From: an uncultured Flavobacteriales bacterium
GTDB taxonomy: Bacteria > Bacteroidota > Bacteroidia > Flavobacteriales > UBA1820
NCBI GenBank assembly: GCA_938023515.1
Contig: CALJDR010000045.1
Span: 1-16,935, forward strand
Direction of reading: 5' to 3'
Length of the DNA: 16,935 bases
Shown piece by piece: positions 1-7,664 of this stretch. The notes under the pieces were generated by a model. The model worked only from the letters and a program-made list of their open reading frames with translations. It was not told where the DNA came from and ran no database searches. Positions within the stretch are counted from its first letter, which is position 1, and each line of letters starts with the position of its first letter. The position numbers and the translations under genes were made by a program.

Positions 1-48
1 TCTACACAAGGAGTATCGTCGGCAGCGTCAGATGTGTATAAGAGACAG
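1..48 (+). other. Illumina P5/i5 + Nextera read-1 adapter (artefact)
   Basis: This is not genomic sequence. Positions 1-7 match the last bases of the P5 oligo (TCTACAC). Positions 8-15 (AAGGAGTA) match Nextera i5 index S507/N507. Positions 16-29 match the read-1 tail, and 30-48 are the 19-nt Tn5 mosaic end AGATGTGTATAAGAGACAG. Real DNA begins at 49. Frames crossing this block give the well-known adapter-derived peptides (for example MCIRDS on the plus strand). Confidence 0.98.
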
Positions 49-232
49 CATATTGGAAACACTCGGTATAATCGTACTGACTGCTGTCCACCCGGGCAGC
101 AACCAATTGCGGATCGTGCTGCATGATATCCCCGGCAAAATACATCTCAACCGGAGGTCGCTGCTGGCCGGCCAGAAAACCGGGCAACGATCCCAAAACG
201 ATAAGGGCAAATGTTTTTTTCCAGGTATTCAT
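49..232 (-). CDS. CapA-like protein, 5' fragment (truncated by adapter)
   Basis: This is the N-terminal 61 codons of a secreted protein resembling the CapA/PgsA poly-gamma-glutamate biosynthesis family, a metallophosphoesterase-like fold. Residues 1 to about 20 form a signal peptide (basic MNTWKK, hydrophobic core, cleavage near LAG-QQ). The motif FAGDIMQHDPQ at mature residues about 10-20, followed by YDYTECFQY, is typical of Bacteroidetes CapA proteins, where the GD-containing first strand starts the domain. The ATG at 232-230 is preferred over an upstream in-frame ATG at 286 because the latter would overlap the esterase gene and precede the signal peptide. It begins 8 nt after the esterase stop, so the two are probably co-transcribed. 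The last real codon is the Tyr at 52-50. Everything downstream in the same frame is adapter. Confidence 0.72.
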
Positions 233-240
233 GACAATAT

Positions 241-1086
241 CTATCGGCCTGTTAATTGATCGGTAATGCCCGTTTCTTTCAGCCAACGGCCGACGAGTTC
301 TTTCATTTGGGAGTGGTAGGCAAAATCAGGCTTGAACCCCCACCCGTGCTCCCCGGAAGGGAATATATACATCGCCGCCGGAACTCCGTGTGATTTGAGT
401 GCCCGGTAATACCTCAGGCTGTTTTCCGGCGGGACACCCGTATCGTCGTCGCTGAGCAGCAGCAATGTCGGGGGCGTATGCCCGTCCACCTGCCTTTCGA
501 GCGAATAGCGGGCCCGCAAGTTTTCATCGTCCGTATCCTTTCCCAACAATTTAGCACGGGAAATACGGTGGGTCACCGTATCATCCGTCATGTTTATCAC
601 CGGGTAAAACAGGATCGTAAAATCGGGACGGGATTTTTCCGGAGCCAGTGTACTGGCCGTAGCGGCCAGATGCCCCCCGGCCGAAAAGCCGGCGATGCCT
701 ATGCGTGCAGTATCCACGCCCCAGGCCTCTGCGTTTTCCCGCACTAAGGCAAGGGCTTGCACGGCGTCTTCCAGCGGGATTCGACAATTTCCTTCCGGCA
801 TCCGGTATTTCAACACCAGCGCGACCAATCCCTGAGCGGCAAACCACCGGGCAGCATCATGGCCTTCATAGCCGATTGCCAATCCCTGGTATGCGCCGCC
901 GGGGCATACTACCACGGCTGCAGCGGGTTTATTCGTACTTGCCGGACGATATATGAAAACTTCCGCCCCGGCCTTTGCCGGATCGTCCGGCCAGAGTTTC
1001 AAAGGCGGCGGCGTCCGGGCGTGCAAAAAAGAGGCACACAGTACCAGCAGCAGGCTCAGAGTATATCGTATCGGTCGTATCATCAT
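241..1086 (-). CDS. Secreted alpha/beta-hydrolase esterase (BD-FAE / acetyl-xylan esterase-like)
   Basis: This 281-aa serine hydrolase is of the Aes/BD-FAE type, which removes acyl or feruloyl groups from small esters or plant polysaccharides. Residues 1 to about 23 are a signal peptide (RPIRYTLSLLLVLCASFLHA), so export to the periplasm is likely. An oxyanion-hole segment CPGGAY is at 61-66. The nucleophile elbow GFSAGG is at 133-138 with Ser135. The likely acid is Asp215 in SDDDTGVP, and the likely base is His247 in GEHGWG. The length is normal for the family. Its stop lies 8 nt before the CapA-like gene, and it starts 21 nt downstream of the ychF stop. No sugar-utilisation genes are adjacent, so the substrate cannot be told from context. 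Confidence 0.85.
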   Translation of the reverse strand: MMIRPIRYTLSLLLVLCASFLHARTPPPLKLWPDDPAKAGAEVFIYRPASTNKPAAAVVVCPGGAYQGLAIGYEGHDAARWFAAQGLVALVLKYRMPEGNCRIPLEDAVQALALVRENAEAWGVDTARIGIAGFSAGGHLAATASTLAPEKSRPDFTILFYPVINMTDDTVTHRISRAKLLGKDTDDENLRARYSLERQVDGHTPPTLLLLSDDDTGVPPENSLRYYRALKSHGVPAAMYIFPSGEHGWGFKPDFAYHSQMKELVGRWLKETGITDQLTGR

Positions 1087-1107
1087 TCGAATGCGGCCTT
1101 AAGGCAG

Positions 1108-2199
1108 TTACACATTGAACCGGAAATGCATGATATCGCCGTCCTGCACCACATATTCCTTTCCTTCGACATGCATTTTGCCGGCTTCTTTTACTTTCAC
1201 TTCGGAACCTAAGGTTACATAATCGTCGTATTTGATCACCTCGGCCCGGATAAATCCTTTTTCAAAATCGGTATGGATCACCCCGGCGGCCTGCGGAGCA
1301 GTCGCCCCTATGTGTACCGTCCAGGCACGGACTTCCTTCACTCCGGCGGTAAAATAAGTCTGGAGCTTCAGTAGTTTGTAAGCCGAACGGATCAGCCGGG
1401 ATACTCCCGGTTCTTCCAGGCCCATTTCCGAGAGGAACATCTGGCGTTCCTCGTAGGTCTCGAGCTCGGTAATGTCTGCTTCGGCGCCGGCAGCCAGAAC
1501 CAGCACTTCGGCATCTTCGTCCTTGACCGCTTCGCGCACGGCCTCCACATATTTATTCCCGTTTACGGCCGAAGCCTCGTCCACGTTGCACACATAGAGG
1601 ATCGGTTTGTTGGTCAACAGCTGAAGAGGATCGACGATCTCGCGTTCGTCCTCGGTCAACGGCAACGAACGCACCGAACGGCAATCTTCCAGGGCGGCTT
1701 CCACTCTTTCGAGAATTGCCACGGCGGCGATCGCTTCGCGGTTACCGACTTTGGCGGCCTTGCGTTCTTTATCAAGTCGTTTGCCCAAGGTTTCGAGGTC
1801 TTTCAGGCAAAGCTCCATATCGATAGTCTGCTTGTCGCGCACCGGGTCTATGCTGCCGTCCACGTGGGTAATGTTGCCGTCGTCGAAACAGCGCAGCACA
1901 TGGATGATCGCGTTCGTTTCCCGGATATTGGCCAGAAACTGGTTGCCCAGTCCTTCGCCTTTGGACGCCCCGCGCACCAGCCCGGCGATGTCCACGATAT
2001 CCACCGTAGCCGGCACCACCCGTTCGGGGTGCACCAGGGTTTCCAGTACTTCCAATCGTTTATCGGGGACGTTCACCACGCCTATATTGGGTTCTATGGT
2101 ACAAAAAGGAAAATTAGCCGACTGTGCCTTCGCGTTGGAAAGGCAGTTGAAAAGCGTCGATTTACCTACGTTGGGCAGGCCCACAATGCCACACTTCAT
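1108..2199 (-). CDS. ychF: YchF/OLA1-family P-loop NTPase
   Basis: This complete 363-aa YchF is a universally conserved ribosome-associated ATPase of the Obg superfamily, linked in other bacteria to stress and translation control. The G1 motif GLPNVGKST is at 7-15 and G3 DIAGLVRGA at 70-78. The G4 position reads NVDE (205-208) in place of NKxD, the change known to shift this family from GTP to ATP. A helical insertion follows G3, and a C-terminal TGS domain covers about 278-361 (TYFTAGVKEVRAWTV through the DGDIMHFRFNV end). The length is standard. The start is the ATG at 2199. The 76-nt upstream gap holds a candidate -7 box, so it may open its own transcript. Confidence 0.97.
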   Translation of the reverse strand: MKCGIVGLPNVGKSTLFNCLSNAKAQSANFPFCTIEPNIGVVNVPDKRLEVLETLVHPERVVPATVDIVDIAGLVRGASKGEGLGNQFLANIRETNAIIHVLRCFDDGNITHVDGSIDPVRDKQTIDMELCLKDLETLGKRLDKERKAAKVGNREAIAAVAILERVEAALEDCRSVRSLPLTEDEREIVDPLQLLTNKPILYVCNVDEASAVNGNKYVEAVREAVKDEDAEVLVLAAGAEADITELETYEERQMFLSEMGLEEPGVSRLIRSAYKLLKLQTYFTAGVKEVRAWTVHIGATAPQAAGVIHTDFEKGFIRAEVIKYDDYVTLGSEVKVKEAGKMHVEGKEYVVQDGDIMHFRFNV

Positions 2200-2220
2200 A
2201 TGATTTCTTTCGTTCTTTTT

Positions 2221-2233
2221 GCCCCGCCGGGGC
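2221..2233. repeat. Short GC-rich inverted repeat in ychF leader
   Basis: GCCCC-GCC-GGGGC is a 5-bp perfect stem with a 3-nt loop, 22 nt ahead of the ychF start. On the minus strand it is followed by AAAAAG and not by a U-tract, so it is not a standard intrinsic terminator for the acetyltransferase transcript. It could fold in the ychF leader mRNA. Confidence 0.35.
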
Positions 2234-2258
2234 GTTATTGCTATTTCAAACCGAGTTG

Positions 2259-2266
2259 CAAAGGTA
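2259..2266 (-). promoter_or_regulatory. Candidate Bacteroidetes -7 box for ychF
   Basis: Minus-strand TACCTTTG fits the TAnnTTTG consensus exactly and lies in the gap between the acetyltransferase stop and the ychF start, giving a leader of roughly 55 nt. No well-spaced -33 TTTG is seen; a TTTG lies only 10 nt upstream. Support therefore rests on the -7 match and its position. Confidence 0.4.
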
Positions 2267-2275
2267 ATCCTTTTC

Positions 2276-2743
2276 TCAAAATCCGGGGAGCTTGGCTTCG
2301 CCGCTGTCCTGCCATCTCATATGCAGGATCGGATAAGGCCGTCCGTGCCCGTCCGCCTCGTCCCGGGACATCTCCCGGAAGCCCATCCGCCGGTAAAATT
2401 CGGCCGCATGGGTATTCTGCTCGTTCACATCGACCAGTATGGCCCCGAAACGCTCCACCGCACAGCGTACCAGCCGTTTGCCGAGACCGTGCCCGCACCA
2501 CTGGGGATGCACGAACAACATTTCCAGCTTTTTGATCCCTATCCCCATAAAAGCGGCCAGTTCCCCGTCCTGTTCGATCCCGTACAGGGTCACCGACGGA
2601 AGGTAAGCGATCTTCATCTGAGTCCGTATCCGGAGAAGGTCCTGCTCCCGCAGGAAATGGTGCGTAGCCCGCACCGAGGCCTCCCACAGCCCGACCAACC
2701 GGTCATAATCGTCGCGCCCCAGCCTTACGACCCCTTCTTCCAT
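2276..2743 (-). CDS. GNAT N-acetyltransferase, YjaB-like
   Basis: This 155-aa protein is of the GNAT superfamily, transferring an acetyl group from acetyl-CoA to an amine or lysine. It resembles E. coli YjaB along its length: SVRATHHFL (23-31) matches SVDATHDFL of YjaB, LFVHPQWCGHGLGK (76-89) covers the acetyl-CoA motif A (Q-x-x-G-x-G at 81-86), VNEQNTHAAEFYRRMGF (106-122) is motif B, and GRPYPILHM closes the core. The comparison is from memory of the E. coli protein. It starts 14 nt after the mlaF stop and is likely in the same transcript. The substrate is unknown. YjaB has been reported as a lysine acetyltransferase, so a protein target is possible. Confidence 0.85.
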   Translation of the reverse strand: MEEGVVRLGRDDYDRLVGLWEASVRATHHFLREQDLLRIRTQMKIAYLPSVTLYGIEQDGELAAFMGIGIKKLEMLFVHPQWCGHGLGKRLVRCAVERFGAILVDVNEQNTHAAEFYRRMGFREMSRDEADGHGRPYPILHMRWQDSGEAKLPGF

Positions 2744-2757
2744 GAATATGATGAATG

Positions 2758-3516
2758 TTAGAGGCGTTTGCTTTCTTTCAGGGCTTTCAGGATGGGGGAA
2801 GAGTACACGAAATCGAGAATGGCCTCGTTGTCCGTGGCCAGGATTTCCGCGGAAGACCCTTCCCAGGCCTTGTACCCATCCTTGAGGAAAACGATCTTTT
2901 GCCCGATCTCCATCACGGAATTCATGTCGTGGGTGTTGATGATGGTCGTGATCCCGTATTCGTGGGTGATCTCGCTGATCAGCCGGTCTATCACGATGGA
3001 CGTCTTGGGGTCCAGTCCCGAGTTGGGTTCGTCGCAGAACAGGTATTTCGGGTTCATGATGATCCCGCGCGCGATAGCCACGCGTTTCTTCATCCCTCCG
3101 GAAAGTTCGGACGGGTATTTTTTCTGCGACCCCTCCAGATTGACTCGCTGCAGGGCCCGGTCGACCCGGTCTTCCATCTCGCCCATATTCTTGTCCGAGA
3201 ACATCATCAGGGGGAACATCACGTTTTCCCCGACGGTCATCGAGTCGAAAAGGGCACCGCCCTGGAATACCATCCCTATCTCGTGGCGCAGGTTCTCCTT
3301 TTGCGCATCGTTCATCGACGCATAAGACACTCCATCGTAGAATATCTCGCCCGAATCGGGCCTAACCAACCCGGTAAGCGCTTTGAGGAATACGGTCTTC
3401 CCCGCCCCGCTCTGTCCGATGATCAGGTTGGTCTTTCCTTTCTCGAACGAAGCGCTGATGCCCTTGAGCACTTCTGTGCCGTCGAACGATTTTTTTATAT
3501 CCCTGGCTTCTATCAT
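2758..3516 (-). CDS. mlaF: MlaF-like ABC transporter ATPase (phospholipid/MCE system)
   Basis: This 252-aa ATPase energises an Mla-type system moving phospholipids between inner and outer membranes. Visible motifs are Walker A GQSGAGKT (34-41), Q-loop Gln85 in the family-typical VFQGGALFDSMTVGENV (83-99), signature LSGGM (138-142), Walker B YLFCDEP (158-164, Asp162/Glu163) and H-loop His196. The SGAGKTV and GGALFDSMT stretches separate MlaF from general ABC ATPases. It starts 4 nt after the mlaE stop, indicating translational coupling with the permease. No MlaD-type MCE gene follows. In Bacteroidetes that gene may lie elsewhere, so the complete transporter cannot be rebuilt from this window. 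Confidence 0.93.
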   Translation of the reverse strand: MIEARDIKKSFDGTEVLKGISASFEKGKTNLIIGQSGAGKTVFLKALTGLVRPDSGEIFYDGVSYASMNDAQKENLRHEIGMVFQGGALFDSMTVGENVMFPLMMFSDKNMGEMEDRVDRALQRVNLEGSQKKYPSELSGGMKKRVAIARGIIMNPKYLFCDEPNSGLDPKTSIVIDRLISEITHEYGITTIINTHDMNSVMEIGQKIVFLKDGYKAWEGSSAEILATDNEAILDFVYSSPILKALKESKRL

Positions 3517-3520
3517 TGTC

Positions 3521-4282
3521 TTATCCGAGCATTGTCTGGGTGAGTACGTAGTTGAGGATGATGATCACGATACTGCTCCATACCACGGCATTGGTGGACG
3601 CCTTGCCGACCTCCAGCGCACCGCCTTTGATGTAATATCCGAAGAACGCCGGAAGCGTAGCTATTACGAAAGCGAACACTTCCGACTTGATCATCGCGTA
3701 GGCAATATAGAAAGTATCGAACGGCATACGCAGCCCGTACACGAATTCAGATGTGGTAGCCACCCCGGAGGTGATCACCGCCACCCATCCGCCGAATATG
3801 GCCATTACCATACTGGTCATGATCAGTACCGGCATGTACGAAAGCAGGGCTGCAATCTTGGGCAGCACCAGATAATTGATCGAATTGACCCCCATCACGT
3901 CCAGCGCCTCGATCTGTTCGGTCACCCGCATCGTACCGATGCTGGACGCGATATACGAGCCCACCTTACCGCACAGGATGATGGCGATGATGGTCGGGGA
4001 AAATTCGAGGATCACCGCCTCCCGTGTCGCATAAGACACGTAGTATTTCGGGATCATGCCCGACCCTTCCAGGTTGAACGCCATCTGCAGGGCGACCACC
4101 GCCCCGACGAAAAATGAAATAAAGGCGACGATCCCCATGGAATTGAATCCCAGGTCGTCTATTTCGCGCATGTACAGCCGACCGAATACCCGGGCTTTCT
4201 GGGGGCGGGCAAGGGCCTTGCGGAGCATGAGGAAATACCGCCCCGATTTGGTAAAAAACCTGTCTATGTATTCAGGCAACAT
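3521..4282 (-). CDS. mlaE: MlaE-like ABC transporter permease
   Basis: This 253-aa inner-membrane permease of the MlaE family partners with the MlaF-like ATPase encoded 4 nt downstream. An amphipathic N-terminal interface helix (about 1-45) precedes about five hydrophobic segments. The family core is clear: GFNSMGIVAFISFFVGAVV, then a TREAVILEFSPTI segment, the conserved GKVGSYIASSIGTMRVTEQIEALDVMGVN coupling region (about 105-132), and a YYIKGGALEVGKASTNAVVWS stretch near the C-terminus. Length and layout are standard. The gene starts 31 nt after the rsmB stop, so the pair may be read as part of the larger envelope transcript. Confidence 0.93.
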   Translation of the reverse strand: MLPEYIDRFFTKSGRYFLMLRKALARPQKARVFGRLYMREIDDLGFNSMGIVAFISFFVGAVVALQMAFNLEGSGMIPKYYVSYATREAVILEFSPTIIAIILCGKVGSYIASSIGTMRVTEQIEALDVMGVNSINYLVLPKIAALLSYMPVLIMTSMVMAIFGGWVAVITSGVATTSEFVYGLRMPFDTFYIAYAMIKSEVFAFVIATLPAFFGYYIKGGALEVGKASTNAVVWSSIVIIILNYVLTQTMLG

Positions 4283-4313
4283 AATCCTTTCGTTATATTC
4301 TCAATTCCTTTTC

Positions 4314-5534
4314 TCATTCGGCACGCTCCAGAAGGGCCATATAGAACCCGTCGTACCCGTCCCGGCCGCTCAGCAGGCTGTGCTGTTCCACGAGCCGGAA
4401 ATTCCGGTTTTCCGAGAGAAACCGCTCCACTTGGGCGGTGTTCTCGCGCGGAAGTATGGAGCAGGTGGAATAGACCATCCGTCCCCCGGCCTTTACCATA
4501 CGGCTGTACGAAGACAGTATCTCGTATTGGAGCGCCGTCACCCGTTCCAGAAAGTCGGGCGACAATTTCCACTTGGCATCCGGATTGCGCCGCAGGGTCC
4601 CCAGTCCCGAGCAGGGAACGTCGAGCAACAGGCGGTCGGCCTTATCATAAAGCCGTTTGATGATTTTTGTCCCTTCTATCAGGCGTGTTTCCACGTTGCA
4701 AGCCCCGGCCCGGGCAGCCCGGCGGCGCAATTCTTCCAATTTCTTTTCGTATACGTCCATCGCGACGATGGTGCCTTTTCCCTGCATCAGGGCAGCCAAA
4801 TGCAACGTTTTCCCGCCTGCACCCGCACAGGCGTCCACCACCCGCATACCGGGTTCCGGGGCGAGCAGCCGCGCCACCTGCTGCGACGAAGCGTCCTGCA
4901 CCTCGAACCAGCCGTCCCGGAAAGCCTTCGTATCGAATACGTTCGCCCGGCGGGGGAGTTCCAGCGCCTCGGGACATCCGTCGATCCGGACGGTGGCAAT
5001 ATTTTCTTTTTCCAAAACTTTGGCTACCGCATCCACCGGGGCCTTCAGTGTGTTGGCCCGCAGCACGACGGGGGCTTCCGTGTTCATGGCGGCCAATTCG
5101 GCCTCCCACATGCCGGGAAGTTCCTTTTCTCCCACCTCGTCCAACCAGTCGGGAATGCTTTCGCGCACGGCACGGACAGACTGTGCCCGGTCGTACAGGC
5201 CGCGCACATTTTCGGAATCCATCTTCGAAAATTCCTCCCAGGGAGGCAGCGTCCCGCCGGAAAGCAGGATATGCGCCCCCAGCAAAAGCCATACGTCCCG
5301 GTCGTCCTTTACTTCATCCAGCCCCGTGACGTACATATACAACCGTCTTCGGCGTACGATCCCGTACACCGAAGACGCGATGAACGCCCGGTCCGACGCA
5401 CCGCGGCGGCGGTCGCGCTTGAGCGCATATTCTATTTCCTTGTCGGCGTAAGCCCCGTTCACCAGCACATTGACGAGCGTCCCTACGGCCGCTTCCGCCT
5501 GGTTCCGGTATATCCTTACGATCTCTTTAGCCAT
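4314..5534 (-). CDS. rsmB: RsmB/NOP-family rRNA cytosine-C5 methyltransferase
   Basis: This 406-aa SAM-dependent m5C RNA methyltransferase is predicted to modify 16S rRNA. Residues 1 to about 125 resemble the NusB-like RNA-binding domain of RsmB (GASDRAFIASSVYGIVRRRR). The Rossmann core begins at about 205 with DASSQQVARLL, motif I DACAGAGGKT (234-243), then the DVPCSGLGTLRRNPD motif IV (305-319, Cys308 releases product) and motif VI YSTCSILPRENTAQVE (355-370, Cys358 is the expected nucleophile). Both cysteines are present. The exact target base is inferred from E. coli RsmB (C967); Bacteroidetes orthologues may differ. It lies 33 nt downstream of ndk. Confidence 0.9.
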   Translation of the reverse strand: MAKEIVRIYRNQAEAAVGTLVNVLVNGAYADKEIEYALKRDRRRGASDRAFIASSVYGIVRRRRLYMYVTGLDEVKDDRDVWLLLGAHILLSGGTLPPWEEFSKMDSENVRGLYDRAQSVRAVRESIPDWLDEVGEKELPGMWEAELAAMNTEAPVVLRANTLKAPVDAVAKVLEKENIATVRIDGCPEALELPRRANVFDTKAFRDGWFEVQDASSQQVARLLAPEPGMRVVDACAGAGGKTLHLAALMQGKGTIVAMDVYEKKLEELRRRAARAGACNVETRLIEGTKIIKRLYDKADRLLLDVPCSGLGTLRRNPDAKWKLSPDFLERVTALQYEILSSYSRMVKAGGRMVYSTCSILPRENTAQVERFLSENRNFRLVEQHSLLSGRDGYDGFYMALLERAE

Positions 5535-5567
5535 TTATTCTTTTCTGCTTACACCCTTCGCCACCTG

Positions 5568-6014
5568 TCAGAAAGCACCCTGGCGGGCGTCGTCGTATAT
5601 TTCCCGGCCGGCAAAATGGAATTTGCATTCCCGCTCGGAGGATTCCGGCGAATCCGAAGCATGGATCGTATTTTCCGAAATATCCCGGCCGTACAGGGCC
5701 CGTATCGTACCGGGAGCCGCTTTCTTGGGGTCGGTCGCTCCGATAAAGGCGCGGTAGTCCTTGATGCAATTCTCTTTTTCGACGATAGCCACCACGATAG
5801 GCCCGCTCACCATATATTCGATCAGTTCCTCGAAAAAGGGTTTGCCCTCGTGTTCGGAGTAGAATATCCCCGCATCACGCCGGGACAACTGTGTCATTTT
5901 CAAGGCGATCATCTTAAATCCTGCCGATGTTATCTTGTCTATTATCACACCCAGGTGCCCGTTGCGCACCGCATCGGGTTTGATCATGGTAAGGGTTCGT
6001 TCCAGTTTTGCCAT
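5568..6014 (-). CDS. ndk: Nucleoside diphosphate kinase
   Basis: This complete 148-aa NDP kinase balances nucleoside triphosphate pools by ping-pong phosphotransfer. The N-terminal TLTMIKPDAV (8-16) is the classic family start, and the phosphohistidine is His118 in the motif NTIHASDSPESSERE (115-129). The length is normal for the longer bacterial form. It sits 42 nt downstream of lnt. A weak TATCTTAG box on the minus strand in that gap is one base from TAnnTTTG, so independent transcription is possible but unproven. Confidence 0.97.
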   Translation of the reverse strand: MAKLERTLTMIKPDAVRNGHLGVIIDKITSAGFKMIALKMTQLSRRDAGIFYSEHEGKPFFEELIEYMVSGPIVVAIVEKENCIKDYRAFIGATDPKKAAPGTIRALYGRDISENTIHASDSPESSERECKFHFAGREIYDDARQGAF

Positions 6015-6056
6015 AAGTTTCGTCTTTTTTGTGTTGAGATGGCTAAGATAACACTT

Positions 6057-7658
6057 TTATTTTTTCCTTCGAAAAGGCACCCAGGAAAAAACGAACAGCA
6101 GGGCGGCGATCCACACGGCGATCCGGGGGATGTAATCCCCATGGCGCACGTAAAAGGTCGGCTCCCGGTCCGTCAGCGTCAAAGTGCCTTTCAGGGCGCC
6201 CTTTTGCCCATAAGGAATGATCGCCGTAATGCGCCCGTCCGGTGCGATGAACGCCGACACCCCGGTATTGGCCGATCGGATGACAGGCAGGCGCGTTTCT
6301 ATCGCCCGCAAGCGGGCGATCCAGAGCATCTGCCGGTGCCCTTCGGTATTGCCCCACCAGCCGTCGTTGGTGACGATGCACAGTACGTTGGCCCCGTTGC
6401 GCACATAGCCGGCGACGAAATCCCCGTACAGGGCTTCGTAGCAGATGATCGGCGCCAGACGCATGCGCCCCTGCTGCGATACGAACACCGATCGCTCCGC
6501 CTGGGTCACGTTGGAACCTGTCATGCCTCCCATATCGAACATGATATCGCCCAGTATCCCTTCCAGCACGCTCCGGTAAGGGAAGCATTCGACCCCGGGC
6601 ACCAGTTTGGATTTTTCATACCGGTCGAAACTGCCGGGGGTCACCTGCACGGCGCTGTTGTATACATCGTACCACACTTCCGACCCGCGCGATTTGTTAG
6701 CCGTGGCCGTAACGGAATCCCGGTCGTAAATATACCGGACAAAAGAACTGCCGGTGAGGATCGTCAAATTGTCGTGCCGCTGCGAGAAGGCCCGCAGGGT
6801 GTCGAAAACGGGATAGAACGGCCCTGTTTGCAATTGCTTATACTGAGCCAGGTAGGTTTCGGGCGCGGCGATAAGCCGGACGCCGGGCGTAAGCAGCGAA
6901 TCGCTCATCTCCATCAGCAGTTCCGCCATTCCCAGGTCCGTAGCGCCGGTGAATTTTTCGGAATACGGGTCGATATTGGGCTGCAAGGCGATCGCCTCGA
7001 CCGTTTCCCCGGCTGCGGAGTTTTTCGGGGTCAGCGCCCACGAGAGGGCCATCGGCAGTAGAACCACCGCCGCAAAAACACCGATACGGCGGTAAAAGAT
7101 TTTCTTTGGAGCCCGCTCTGAATAGGCTTTCCAGGCGAAAAAGGCCAGGATATTGGCCGCAAGCACCCAAAGGCTCCCCCCTAATACGCCGGTATACTCG
7201 TACCATTGTACCATTCCCGCATACCGGGCAAAACCGTTGCCCAGGATCAGAAGGGGCCAGGATAGTTCCCACTCACTGTGCAGCTTTTCAAAGGATATCC
7301 ACAGGGCGGCCCAAAAAATGAGTCCGACCAGAAATCCCCGGCGGCGTACTACGAAATAGGCCAGCATCGTCACCGCGGTCACAAAGGAAGCGTTCAGCAC
7401 GGACGCCGCGATGAACCCGGGCCAGGTCGAATTTTTCAACCACCAGGTATCCACCAGGTTCCAGGTGAAAAAAGCCACGAACGTGAGCAGCAGCATAATG
7501 CCGTAACTGCGCCGGGCATGGGCCCGGTTCAGTTTATAGGCCGCTATCCACAGCGGCACGAACGCCACGAAGATGAATGCGGGCGTGCTCCAGGAAAGCC
7601 AGCCCAAGGCCAGCATGAGTCCCGATAATATCGCATAAAGGAGAAATGTTCCCAACAT
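6057..7658 (-). CDS. lnt: Apolipoprotein N-acyltransferase
   Basis: This 533-aa inner-membrane enzyme adds the third acyl chain to the lipoprotein N-terminal cysteine. Roughly the first 210 residues form a multi-helix membrane region. A nitrilase-fold periplasmic domain (about 220-505) follows, and a final membrane helix precedes the basic C-terminus RRKK. The expected catalytic triad is visible: Glu267 in AAPETYLAQ, Lys349 in YEKSKLVP (Lys351 is the alternative) and Cys406 in APIICYEALYG. Other family marks are TNDGWWGNTEGHRQMLWIAR (430-449) and RSANTGVSAFI. It starts 6 nt after the methyltransferase stop, suggesting co-transcription. A predicted lipoprotein is encoded nearby at 9752-10162, a plausible substrate. 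Confidence 0.95.
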   Translation of the reverse strand: MLGTFLLYAILSGLMLALGWLSWSTPAFIFVAFVPLWIAAYKLNRAHARRSYGIMLLLTFVAFFTWNLVDTWWLKNSTWPGFIAASVLNASFVTAVTMLAYFVVRRRGFLVGLIFWAALWISFEKLHSEWELSWPLLILGNGFARYAGMVQWYEYTGVLGGSLWVLAANILAFFAWKAYSERAPKKIFYRRIGVFAAVVLLPMALSWALTPKNSAAGETVEAIALQPNIDPYSEKFTGATDLGMAELLMEMSDSLLTPGVRLIAAPETYLAQYKQLQTGPFYPVFDTLRAFSQRHDNLTILTGSSFVRYIYDRDSVTATANKSRGSEVWYDVYNSAVQVTPGSFDRYEKSKLVPGVECFPYRSVLEGILGDIMFDMGGMTGSNVTQAERSVFVSQQGRMRLAPIICYEALYGDFVAGYVRNGANVLCIVTNDGWWGNTEGHRQMLWIARLRAIETRLPVIRSANTGVSAFIAPDGRITAIIPYGQKGALKGTLTLTDREPTFYVRHGDYIPRIAVWIAALLFVFSWVPFRRKK

Positions 7659-7664
7659 ATCTTT

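Noticed and set aside
30..48. Possible Tn5/IS50 mosaic end as a real transposon
   Set aside because: The flanking bases are Illumina index and P5 sequence, so this is library adapter, not an insertion.
32..259. 75-codon plus-strand frame starting inside the adapter
   Set aside because: Its first residues are the adapter peptide MCIRDS, and the rest is antisense to the CapA-like fragment.
2755..3543. 262-codon plus-strand frame
   Set aside because: It is antisense to mlaF over its full length and has no recognisable motif.
4056..7061. 1001-codon open frame on the plus strand
   Set aside because: It runs antisense through mlaE, rsmB, ndk and lnt, all clearly coding on the minus strand. Its translation is His/Pro/Arg-rich with no domain pattern, as expected from the shadow of GC-rich genes.
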